Positions 1-9,852 of a stretch of DNA of 21,395 bases are shown here, piece after piece. Numbering within the stretch: position 1 is the stretch's first letter; every line of letters begins with the position of its first letter. The DNA is taken from positions 1 to 21,395 of the forward strand of contig JANTQF010000481.1 of NCBI GenBank assembly GCA_032988165.1, in the 5' to 3' direction. The translations under genes and the position numbers were made by a program. The notes below the pieces were generated by a model. It ran no database searches. It saw only the letters and a list, made by a program, of their open reading frames with translations, and was not told the DNA's origin. The DNA is from Emmonsiellopsis sp. PD_33 (lineage: Eukaryota; Ascomycota; Eurotiomycetes; Onygenales; Ajellomycetaceae).

Positions 1-114
1 CTGCACAGGTTTCTTATGAAAAGAACCAGCAAACAGTTCTATTACTATATGACTCTTATATTTGAAATATACATACATTTTTACCTGTCTATTCCTATCA
101 TACTGTTCAATGAC

Positions 115-2291
115 TCATAGGAACGGACTCATATCCCCACCCCCGGCCCTCCCCGGCGTACTCCCAATATTATCCGCAAACTTCCAAAACTGCGCCGGCG
201 AGCTCATCGGCATAAACGTCGAGGGCACACGGGCGGTGCTGGGCGGGCCCAACTGGACGCGTTGGCGGCGGGGTGCCGGGGTGATCATTGAGGAGGTTGT
301 GTCGTCGAGGAAGGAGGAGGAGAGGATGGGGTTCGGGGGGGAGTTGGTGATGGTGTCGGAGAGGGCGTAGGTGGATGTGTTGGTGTTGTTGTTGTTGTTG
401 TTGTTGTTGTGGTTGGTGTTGGTGTTGGTGTGGGTGTTGGTAGTATTCGAGCGGCTGCCGGGGGGCAGGGGGGAGGGTTCTTCGTAGTCGGTCATGTTCA
501 GTTCTTTAAGGCCCGGTTTGACGTCGTCGTCGTTGTCCTTGCCAGCGCTAGCGCTGACGTTATCGACGGTCTTGAGCCCGTTGACGTTGCGATGGGCGCG
601 CGAGCCCCGTTCGGGCGTGTATGCTTCTACAGGCGCCACGGTGAAGGAGCTGAAGCCCGGCGAGGCTGTTGTTTGCTGTTGCTGTTGTGGTTGCTTTTGC
701 TGCGGCGATGCATTACTCGCCGGGAATGAGTTTTCGAAACTCCGATCGTAGCCCCGTTTGCCCCTGCTGGATGACGGGCGGTTGTTGGGCGTTTCTCGGC
801 CGATGGGCGAACCCGGCGCGGACGACGGGTTTCCCTTGCGCAGGGCCTTTTTGAGATACTCCTCGCGGTGTTCGGGGAGGATGCGCCATTTCATGCCCTT
901 GCCTGGCTCGTCGGTGCGGCGGGGGACTTTTTGGAAGGCCTTGTTTAGGGATAGATTGTGGCGGATGGAGTTCTATTAAGTGTTAGATTGCGCCGTACTA
1001 CATAAGTTGAAGGGTATACGAACCTGCCACCCCCCGTTCTGCAAGTGTCGGTAAAAAGCATATCTCTCCTTGATGGCATCGTAGATCCCACTGAGCGTCA
1101 ACTGCTCCTCCGGGCTCGCAAAAATAACCTGCGCAATCATCGTCGCATAGCTATATGGCGGCTTGACGTCGCGGTTCGCGTCATCGTTGTAGTCAATCTC
1201 TTCCGTGCTCTCCATCATCATTCCACGGTTATATAACGGCGACCGTCTGCGCGGCGAGCGCTTGGTGGGAGGAGCTTCAGCGGTATCGGTCGAGCGCTGG
1301 CGAGCGGGCGGGGTCGTTTGGCGAGCAATCGAAGGGCCAGCAACCAAGCCAGCAGGTTCGGGCTCGGGTTCTGTCTTGGTAGCTGGGACATCTTCAAGGG
1401 GAGGCCGGGCTTGCTGCTCTGGATGTGTATCCTCCCACTCGTCGCCGGCAGCCAGACGGCGGGATTTGTCGACAAAGAAGGGATCGATAGTTGCCGGGAC
1501 GTCCGGGGTGATGAACATCATCTGCGTGTTGGCGATATCAATAACGTCGCCACATCTCAGCGGCCAGATCATTCCTCTCTTCAACATGCGATTGTTCAGC
1601 CGCAGCCCGTTGCGGCCGTTGACTCGAATGTGCCAGCCATCTGGCGACGTGTGGATATACAGGATCTCAGCATGGAATCGCGACACGAATTTGCTCGGGC
1701 CCAGATCAATCTGCACTTCCGGCAAAGACTGCGCAGCGACGGTGACAGGGCTCGACTGGGCATCTACCCTCTGCTCGGGCGTTGGCGGGCGCCCGATATT
1801 GATCTGAGTCGACTGGACGTAATAAGTCCAGTCGCGGCCGGCGATTTTCGCATACGCATCGACCATCTCCACGCCTCGTTGCCGGTTCATGACGTTTGAA
1901 TATTTCTCCATAACCGCGACGGGTTCCTCGGCGACTTCCAGACAGGCCACCACTGAATTCACCAGCTCCTTATTCGCGTTCGTGCCGGCATCTTCATCAT
2001 CGGCATCATCGCCAGGCGAGTCAGGCTCGGGCTGTTCGGCATCGACGGGTTCTGGCGTCTTCTCTTCAGGTATTGGCAAGGAGGGCGTGTGGTTTATCTG
2101 CGGCGGAAGAAGCAAAAAAAAAGTCAGCGACGTCTACGCGCCAGCAGAACGAACAGCAGGGAAAGGCATACCTTGCGCCTCTTGTTATTAGTCGTCCGCT
2201 GACTGGGCGACGAGTCTAGCAGGTCGACATCTGGCGTTTCGTGCAATTCGACATCCTTGCGCCGGTTGCGGCGCTTTGTTGACGGCGGCAT
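115..2291 (-). CDS. fkh2: Fkh1/Fkh2-type forkhead transcription factor with FHA domain (3 exons)
   Basis: Exons on the minus strand: 2291-2172, 2097-1024 and 972-115, giving 683 residues. Both introns (74 and 51 bp) have GT...AG ends and fall in phase 0. The N-terminus is basic and acidic. An FHA domain spans about residues 122-239, with its conserved GR, SRFHAEI and NGxNG elements. A forkhead winged helix spans about 352-440; it starts KPPYSYATMI, and the second intron falls exactly between GGWQ and the recognition helix NSIRHNLSLN. The C-terminal third is low complexity, with poly-Gln near 490 and poly-Asn near 585-595. FHA plus forkhead in this order is typical of yeast Fkh1/Fkh2, nuclear factors that drive G2/M gene expression and act in fungal morphogenesis. 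The start is chosen because exon 1 opens with a short basic run and keeps frame through the donor. The family call is firm; the split between Fkh1 and Fkh2 is not resolved. The extreme C-terminus is less certain than the domains. Confidence 0.9.
381..440. repeat. GTT/AAC trinucleotide tract coding poly-Asn in the forkhead factor
   Basis: A run of GTT units followed by GGTGTT variants. Read on the minus strand it gives AAC codons, encoding the Asn and Asn-Thr stretch of the forkhead protein C-terminus. Near-pure codon use suggests recent slippage, and the tract is likely to vary in length between strains. Confidence 0.8.
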
Positions 2292-3967
2292 GCTGCAACG
2301 CGATCGGGTATGGGTGTGGGTGTATTGGATGTTGGCGACGGTCAGCAGCGACGGCGCGAGGACACGAAAAGTAAGCGGAGTCGCAGGGCGCGCGCCAGAC
2401 AGAGCAGAGACGGGGTGTGTCGAGGGTGGTAAGTTGTTGACGGGTCGCGGGCGGTTGAACTTGAGGCGGGTCGAGATCTGTTTGCGCGACGGACCAAGCG
2501 TCACTTAGTAATGGCGGTTCTCCCAGCCTCGAAGACGATATATTATTTATGTTGTCGGTGCAGAATGCGATGGCAGAAAGATGCAAGAGAAGAAATGCAG
2601 AAAATAAAAATAATAAAGAAACCAAAATAATAAAAATAATAAATATAATAAATGACGGCAATTAATCGATTGTTTTCCGCGAACTGTTCCAGGAAGTTTG
2701 TTGTTGCCACAGCCAAAAATTTCTTTTTTTTCTTTTTTTCCCTCCAGAGTTTGCAAACAAAACCCAACCCAAACAACTCCCGAGTTTGAAGGCAGAGGAC
2801 GGAGGCAAAGGCGAAGGCGAAAAGGCGGGCGAAACAAGGAGCAAAGTAGGGTTGTATTAAGGTTTATCTCGGCGACAGAGCGGAGTTGGGTTTCTGTCTT
2901 TCTTATTTACCTGTTGGAAGCCAACGCGATGACGCGCAGCCGATATCGATAAGACCTCTGTATATGGTCATCCAGCGAATCGTGGTGTATCTGGCTGCGA
3001 CGGCGACGGCGATGGCGATGGCAATGGGCAGAGGGGGAGTACTGGGGTCTGGAGGCTGCTGGGTAAATCAAATAGGCGGATATATATCTGTGTGTGTTTG
3101 GCGGCTGGGCGGACTGGGGATGTGGTGGTGGTGGTGATGCGGGGAGGGGCTGGGGTTATAGTAGTAGTTGTATAAATAAGTGTTTGCTGGGGAATAGAAG
3201 AAGAAGAAGACGAAGATGAAGACGGTAGAGTAAACAGTCATCTGTCAAACCTTCCTTCCCGGCCCCCTATGTACATGTATCCATTTCCTGCGTAACAAGG
3301 ACAGACCTGTCAATGTCACCGCGGTAGGTTTGGGAATCGACGTCATCTCTAACCTACCTATTAGCTATTTACCTGCATCAAAGGGAACAATAAGCAGAAG
3401 AATACTTAAGAAGAAGAAGAAACCTTCCCGGACCCCGTCGGCTCGCAATCTACATACCCTACACATGTAACGAAACAGTATCTATGCTTCCAGCAACATC
3501 CGGCCAACCAAACCATAGACAGACAGACAGACAGATAGATAGATGGGGAAGGGTGTTATTATCCGCCCTCTCCCTGCTGCGAGATTAATGCCTGATATAA
3601 TACATTATCACAAGAGACTTTTCGGGAATTATTACTTGCAAAGGACCTGTAAAATAAATATATCACTTCATACACACAGTATTACCTATCTAAACCTAAA
3701 GGATTAGACAACATAGAGCTGTGATGAAAATAATAAGATAAACTAAAACTAAAACATAAAATAAAAACACATACATAGCTGAGTGAGATAAGCCGGATAA
3801 TAAATAATTCAACAATAGTAAAAAGAGAAAAGAAAAGAAAAGACGGCCGTGGAGTAGGGAAGAATAAAAGACAAGCAAAAGAAAAAGTAAAATGAATAAA
3901 CAAACAGTCCCGTCAGTCAGTCATGAGAAAGAAAACATAGAGAAAACAGAACAACACCCATCCCATC
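2292..3967. other. Intergenic spacer: forkhead gene promoter and pacC 3' flank
   Basis: A spacer of about 1.7 kb between two minus-strand genes. The part near 2292 is the forkhead gene's 5' leader and promoter. The AT-rich part near 3600-3967 is the 3' flank of pacC. It holds simple repeats: GGCGAY hexamer-like units (about 2997-3027), GAA/GAC purine runs (about 3193-3226) and an AGAC/AGAT tetranucleotide tract. Short open frames here are low complexity and resemble no family, so I call no gene. Confidence 0.6.
3517..3544. repeat. (AGAC)n(AGAT)n microsatellite
   Basis: Compound tetranucleotide tract of AGAC units passing into AGAT units, in non-coding DNA. Confidence 0.85.
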
Positions 3968-6324
3968 TCAGGACATATCCATCTTCAGCACCGGATACAG
4001 ACTCCCACTCCCACTGTCCCCCGCTGCGGGCGCACTACCCTCTTCTCCCCGCTCCTTCGCAGACTCCTGCCCAGTCTCGCTCCTGGCGCTCTCCGACGTC
4101 GACGTCGACGCCCCAATCTCAATCCCTTCCATCTTCTCGCTCACCTCGTTGCTGTCCGGCTGTCCAGCATCGCTATTCTCATACTCACCGCGACTGAGGC
4201 GCTCGAAAATGTACGTGCGCAGTTTCTCCAGCAGGCGGATGTTGGCCACCCACTGCTCGGTCGAGAGGCCGTGAGCCTCTGACGCCGCAGCGAGGGCGCG
4301 CGAGGCTTCGTCGGCATCAGGCGTCGCGCTCGTGCTCTTGCGCTTGTCGTCCGACGTTGAGTCTTGCTCCGACGCTGGCCGGAGCGCGGGGTCGATGACG
4401 CTGGTGGAGAATTTGGCGGGCTGTGCAGAGGAGGCGAACTGGGACTGCGACGACTCGAGGTCGCTTGGGCGCGAGCGCTGCAGCATGCCGCCGGTGTATC
4501 GGCGACGGTCGTCGTTGTCGAAAACGCTGCTGAGAGTCGAAGCGGGCGCGGCGCTTGAGACGCTTGGATAGGATGCGGCTGTGCTCTCGTGGGCTGTCGT
4601 GGCTGGGAGAGTTGGGTACATACCGGCACTTGATTGCGGGTGGTGGGAAGGCGGCACAGCATGATGCGTCGAGGAGAGGGAGACGGGGGAGCGGCCAGAG
4701 GTGTACGATTGAGCACTGGAGGGGGGCGTCAATGCAGGAGTGGCACTCTGTGGAGAACGAGCGGATGTCGACGAGGGCACCATGGGGCCGGATGTTGTCG
4801 CTGTGGCATGGCTCGAGGGGAGATGGGTGGCAGTCGGGGGAGAGCCGGTGGTGCGGTAGCTCATGCCGCCATGGATGTAGTGGGCGCCTGGCTGAGCGAC
4901 TCCCGCAGCGGCAACGTGATCGTCACTCTCGTAAACGGTCGACTGCATCTGCTCCAGGAACTGGTCGATATTCATCAAGTCAGCCTTGGTGCGAAGGTTA
5001 CCCATTGGTGGCAAGTGGTACGACTGTGCAGGCATTGGTCCAGAATGGTACCCTCCATGGCCGCCGACGTTGACCATGGCGGGCATTGGCTGGTACTCGG
5101 GAACAGCACCGCCGTTGACCAGGGGAAGGGGTAAGCCATGTAAGTTCAAAAGACGCTGCCCAACCGCCGCGTAGGAGGTGGGGTCGAACTGACGGCGTTT
5201 CAAGTCACCGAAAAACTCATTTAATGCATCGTATCCACGCTTCTTGGTCTCATAAGAGGTGTGATGCGGCGCATCGCTGCCAACGGCATAGTAAACGTTT
5301 CCATATGAAGGATTCGACGGGTGTTGTTGCTGGTGAGGAGCTTGGTAGTACTGTGGGGCTCCATGGGGATAGCCTTGACCGGGGACAGGTCCCAAAGACC
5401 CTTCGAAGTAGTGAGCTAGATACCCTCAAGTCAGTCCCGGCCGTAATGTCCAAGCAGATCAATCCAAGACTTACATTTGCCATCAGCACCCACGCCAACG
5501 CCAAAGATTCCATTAGGAGGCCTGGATCCGGGGCCGGGCTCTGGCGATCTGAGGATGGAATCGTCTGCGTGCGTCTTTACATGCTTCTTCAAGTCCTGCG
5601 GCCGCTTGAACGCCTTGCCACAGAACTCGCACTTGTGGGGTTTCAGAGGAACGTGGACGCGGATATGCGAGGTGATGTGATCGCGCTTGACAGTGGTGGT
5701 GCGGCAGTTGGCCCAACCACAGGTGAGGTTGAGGTTGTTGGTGCTCTTGCGGCCGACATGGCGTTCGCAGACGTGCTCCTACAGCGGAGGTTAGATGAGG
5801 CTAGATAGGATATCCCACACCATGCGACTCCAAATACAAAATACTGCAAGATACAGAAATATAGAAGCGTATCACGTGCAGAGCGGCTCAACAGCCAAGA
5901 GAACACTCACATAGAGAGCCTCCGCAGAGGGACATCGTTCTTGGCAGCCCTGCCACTGGCACACCAGGTTCTCGGGCACGCCCGCACTCTGGCCGTTGCC
6001 CACGCCCTGCGGCAGTCCGGGGACGGGGACCACGACTGAGGCGGCGGCGGCGGCGGCGGCAGCGGCCTGCTGCTGGACGCTGGAGGGCGAGCTCAGCGAC
6101 GGCTGGGGGGGCGGCACCGGCGAGTGCTGCACCTGGCCGGGCGCGGGCTGTTGTTGCGGCTGCTGCTGGGCCTGTTGCTGCTGTGGTGTCGCCGGTGGCT
6201 GCTGATGCTGCTGCTGCTGAGGTTGTGGTGGTTGTGATTGTTGTTGTTGTTGCTGGCCCTGTTGCTGCTGCTGCTGCTGCTGGGCCATTGGGGCGGACGC
6301 GTCTTGGTTTTCCCTGGAGGACAT
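3968..6324 (-). CDS. pacC: pH-response zinc-finger transcription factor PacC/Rim101 (3 exons)
   Basis: Exons 6324-5911, 5778-5475 and 5415-3968 give 721 residues; introns are 132 and 59 bp. Two introns agree with the known A. nidulans pacC structure. Three C2H2 fingers are visible: C122/C127/H140/H145 (split by intron 1), C158/C163/H176/H180 and C188/C191/H204/H208, followed by the PacC-typical QDLKKHVKTHADDS. Downstream are the conserved KKRGYDALNEFFGDLKRRQF block, a YPTL motif (506-509), an RRRYTGGMLQR stretch (543-553) matching the signalling protease box, and YPVL near the C-terminus (713-716). In A. nidulans the two YPX(L/I) motifs bind PalA and the box is where PalB-dependent cleavage is directed; a proteasomal step then yields the short active form, which activates alkaline-expressed genes and represses acid-expressed ones. 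The N-terminus has poly-Gln (about 14-59) and poly-Ala, so start choice there is less firm. An upstream in-frame ATG exists at 7113 but is disfavoured. Confidence 0.96.
6148..6283. repeat. CTG/TTG repeat tract coding N-terminal poly-Gln of PacC
   Basis: Imperfect CTG/TTG triplets on the plus strand give CAG/CAA glutamine codons on the minus strand, covering roughly PacC residues 14-59. Mixed CAG and CAA use and interruptions with Pro, His and Ala suggest an older, partly stabilised tract. A GGC alanine tract (about 6037-6066) follows further into the protein. Confidence 0.85.
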
Positions 6325-6689
6325 GGCTGCCAAGAAATATGTCTTGTCGCGACAAAGCAGCAAAAGTCTTGGGAGCGGAGAGGAACAACCAAAAGTCAAC
6401 GGCTGGAATGGAAACGGAGGGCGATGCTGGCACGGGCAAACGGTGGGGAGGGAAGAGGGCGGTAGGCGAAGGGAAGAAAAAGGACTCCGAGGGCAGTTGG
6501 GGTTTTGTGGCGCAGACACAGGCGAGGGGAGCGCCGACCAGCACAGGACAGGACAGGGTGCGTCTTCTACGGCTGGCAGGGCAAGGGGAGAGGGCAAGTG
6601 GAAAGTGGGAATGGAATGGAACGCTGTGCAACAATTATTATTCTTCCCTCCTTGAATCCAGCAGAGGCCTCCCCCCCATATATCAGCCG

Positions 6690-7272
6690 GCCAAGACTCT
6701 CCAAGGGAGGAGAACGGCGGGCAGCCTGGGCATTGGCCGCCCTTACCGTACCGTACCGTGTCACCCGCCGTAATACCCGTATGGTACACGCCCCATGCGG
6801 TGTCACCCTGGCTGGCAATACCGTAATTACGCTGTCCTGTCCCGTCCCGTCCTGCCAAGGTGCAGGCGGGCCAAGACGCCGCCAAGCCTGCCAAGCCTGC
6901 CAAGCGAGGCCAAGTCAGCGCCGATAGCCAAGTCCAGCCAAGTCCAGCCAAGAGATGGGGGAGGCTGCATCCTCTTCCCTGTCTGGCAAGACACACAAGA
7001 CACAAATTGCACGAATCACCCCAGGCCGCTAGAGAATGTGCTGCTAAACTTTGCTGGAGTGGGGAGACAGCCGAATCGGAGAGCAGAATGGCCACATAGA
7101 GTTGCTCGCCCATGTGCTAGCAGTGTGGCGCAGCCCGCATGCCTGTATTTCAAACACAGGACAGAGACACCCATCCTTTTGCCTAGGCACACCCCCTCTC
7201 ATCCACAGTCTGCCAAGCACTCTCATCCATCCGCTGCAAATGAATGCCAAGCATGGCCTCCCAACTCTTGGC
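6690..7272. promoter_or_regulatory. pacC upstream region with clustered PacC-type GCCAAG sites
   Basis: The hexamer GCCAAG starts at 6690, 6854, 6870, 6881, 6890, 6899, 6909, 6927, 6937, 6947, 7212 and 7246 on the plus strand. Its complement CTTGGC starts at 7267, and CCTGGC (GCCAGG on the minus strand) at 6807. One further copy at 6329 abuts the pacC start codon. The published A. nidulans PacC consensus is GCCARG, so all are exact matches. The dense core is 6854-6952, partly made of 9 bp and 10 bp tandem units. It lies 530-628 bp upstream of the pacC ATG. Binding is inferred, not shown. Confidence 0.75.
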
Positions 7273-7761
7273 AACTTCCCGCTCTCCAGGTGTTGGGGAG
7301 GGGGGAGTGTATCTGTATTTTATTATTATAAAAGCATTATTACGGGATATTACGACGGAATACCCATGTATCATGATGTATGGTACTGTATCTGTATCCC
7401 CGCACCCAGGGAAGAACTGCACTTTAAATCGCTCATACATGCCTCAGTTATTGACGCCATGTCGTGTCCCTGTACATACATACATACGGAGACATACATA
7501 CAGGTGTTATGCATGGGGCTGTCTGGTTTTGGGACATGGCGCCGTTGCTTGTCTGCACTAAGCAATATCAAGCTGGCGGGGTTGGGAACCCTGAGAGTCG
7601 CAGACTTTGGACTGGAGGCAGAGGGAGGTCCTCGGAGAAGTGGGCAAATAGGAGAATATCCCTGTTGTTCTTTCCAGGCAGGGAATAACCAATTTTGATA
7701 TTTCAGGTAGTCGTGAGGCTGGGATGGAATATCATGAAACAAGAAACGGTTTCAGCGGCGC

Positions 7762-7995
7762 GCATCCGCGCGCTGCCCCCTATGTGACTGACCTACCTGC
7801 TAACCTGCTAACCTGTATACTAACCTGCCTGCTCACCTGCCTGCCTGCATACTAATCTATAAACTAATCATAGTGACTGCATCTGCACGCTGCCCCTGAT
7901 ATGACTGACCTAGTACCTACTAACCTACTAACATGCTAACCTGCTAACATGTTAACTTGCCTGCTAATCTACCTACTAACCTACATACTGATCAT
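7762..7995. repeat. Degenerate ~117 bp tandem duplication rich in CTAAC/CCTG
   Basis: The block beginning GCATCCGCGCGCTGCCCC at 7762 recurs as GCATCTGCACGCTGCCCC at 7879. Both are followed by an ATGACTGACCTA-like stretch and then by runs of CTAACCTG, CCTGC and ACTAAT. The offset is about 117 bp. Inside, CTAAC starts at 7800, 7808, 7820, 7920, 7928, 7936, 7944 and 7976. Several differences between the copies are C to T or G to A. Confidence 0.65.
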
Positions 7996-9339
7996 TGAGG
8001 CAGCAGTGGCAGCAGCAGTGATGATAGTAATAGTAGTTATAGAGAGTTAACTAGATAATAGACATCTAGTAGAGTGAAACATTAAGCTATAATCTATGGC
8101 ATTTAAACCATACCTACTGCATTTTTAGATATATAGATTCTTTATGTTTTTCCTATATCATAATATCTTCTGATCATCTCAGTGAATTTCTACACCTATT
8201 CTGCTAGGTTTTCTCATTTTTGTGATCTCCAGCTATCACATACCAGGAATTATAAATAGAGGTGAAATCTGCCCTCTTAGATAGTTGAATTAATTGAACA
8301 TCTCCTCTATTTCACCTGCAACCTCCTGCGTGCGGGCCCCCCCTAAAATCACATGACACCAAGGCGGTGAGGCAAACAGCGCTAAAATATGAGTATTTTC
8401 CTGATGTTCCCTCACCAAGATAGCATTCTGCTGACCCAACCGATAACATACATATAAGATAGACACCAAGGCAAGATTGGAGGGCAACGGAGATTGCATT
8501 CTGGGTGGTCTATGCTGAAACCACCCAAATATATTCGCCCGTCGATGCGGCCATTTTGACGGGCTTTAATATTAGCAAGGGCCCGGTTATTGACGAGTGT
8601 AACTCTAGGGCTTTGGCAGGAAATCTGTACCTACTGTTGCCCTCCCCTCCCATGCAACCCACGTGGTACATACATACATACCTTTCGATGCCTGTTGCAA
8701 ATGCAATTGCACTGCGCAACCGGTAGCTCAAGCTTCAGTAGACTCTTCAGTAGAGTGAATGCTGCAGATAACAGGAACCCACATAGCAAGCGCAGTGCAT
8801 TGTAGTCAAACTTCAGCTGGTGAGTAGTGAGATCAGACAAAGATGACAATCGAAGCCACGCAGGGCGGGGTTAAGGAAGCAAGCAGGGAACATGAACTGG
8901 TCCAGGGATGGCCTATGGTTGTCCTTGATCTGTTGGAATTCTGAATAAACAAGCTCGATTAACGGGACAGGCAATGCTGTAGTTCATATCTATACAAAAC
9001 TGTGGGATGGATGAGATATCAAAATCGACTGAGCTTCCAGGCGGCTCTTCTAGCGGTGATTGGGCCCAGGCGGCTGCTTTGTTGTGGCGTCACGTGCTGC
9101 CCGTGCGGCTCCCGCCAGCCCCGTCTGAGCTCACCGTCCCAAGAGGACTGGGCTGGGCCTGAGACATCGACTCGACCACAACTACACATCACCACCCTGT
9201 CGTCGAGAGCTGCAGTCTGTCTGCCCGTTGAACGCTGGGGCCGGTCTTGTTTTCGCTCGTTTCTGCACCCCTCGTGCCCTAACCGCCGCCACTCGTCCCG
9301 ATCTGCGGTGCGTGCTGGCCATCTCCCGCCCGTGCTTTG

Positions 9340-9507
9340 GTAAGTAAGCAAGCTCCCACCGCCCCGTCCCCCGCTGGCGCAATCCCGCTGCTTGCGCGTG
9401 GAAGCGTTGTTTCTAAGAGACAGCATGCTACGGACTTGCTGCTGGCATCGTTCGCCCATACTGCTGCATTAATTGATACTTTTGCTTACCCATGTGCGTT
9501 TGTTCAG
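9340..9507 (+). other. Possible 5' leader intron of bck1
   Basis: A very good donor (TTTG followed by GTAAGT at 9340) and a pyrimidine-rich acceptor (TTTGTTCAG ending at 9507) bracket 168 bp in the presumed bck1 5' leader. No perfect CTAAC branch site is visible, and the transcription start is unknown. This is an inference from splice consensus only. Confidence 0.3.
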
Positions 9508-9763
9508 CTTCTCGTCGCATTCACTCCCCTTGACCTTGAGGAAGCCGCCCAGTCCCCGCTCATAAAGCCCCGCGCGAAATTGATATCGTCTTGATTTTGC
9601 CCCTACGTCTATTCCTAGTGGTTAGATATCGGGTTAAAGTTGGCTCTGTGACAGAGGGCTGGATATTTTCGGAACATCCCGCCTGTCCGCAAGGGCTGTG
9701 AAGCCATCCTCCTGCCCGCCGTTTATACTCCCTAGACTTGCGAGGCCCTGCCGACTGCGGCCC

Positions 9764-9852
9764 ATGTAGATTACCCTGAACTACTGGGTAACATTACTCA
9801 TGGAACTAGTTGAACATTTTTGGTATTCTGGACGAAGATGACTCCAGCTTGA
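9764..9852 (+). promoter_or_regulatory. Upstream ORF chain in the bck1 leader
   Basis: Three short upstream ORFs lie within 175 bp of the bck1 ATG. The first is a bare start-stop ATG-TAG (9764-9769). The second is a 13-codon ORF (9800-9841). The third is a 4-codon ORF (9838-9852), whose ATG overlaps the second one's stop as ATGA. No further ATG occurs before the main start at 9936. Whether all are transcribed depends on the start site, which the sequence does not show. Confidence 0.55.

Noticed and set aside
409..729. Plus-strand open frame rich in Val, Gly and Leu opposite the forkhead gene
   Set aside because: It is the antisense reading of the AAC and CAG repeat codons in the forkhead C-terminus, with no independent support.
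3682..3903. Phe/Ser/Leu-rich minus-strand open frame downstream of pacC
   Set aside because: It is the translation of a T-rich strand in the pacC 3' flank, with no family features.
6183..6773. Plus-strand open frame opposite PacC exon 1 and its upstream region
   Set aside because: Composition (long Ala/Val runs) follows directly from the antisense of the poly-Gln repeat, and the remainder is GC-rich non-coding DNA.
7783..7985. CTAACCTG repeats as an interstitial telomere tract
   Set aside because: Fungal telomeres are CCCTAA/TTAGGG-type. The units here are CTAACCTG, CCTGC and ACTAAT with irregular spacing, so they do not match.
8290..8499. Minus-strand open frame of 69 codons as a gene
   Set aside because: The sequence is not low complexity, but I recognise no family, its start context is ordinary and nothing joins it to a flanking exon. 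It is kept only as part of the possible repeat relic.
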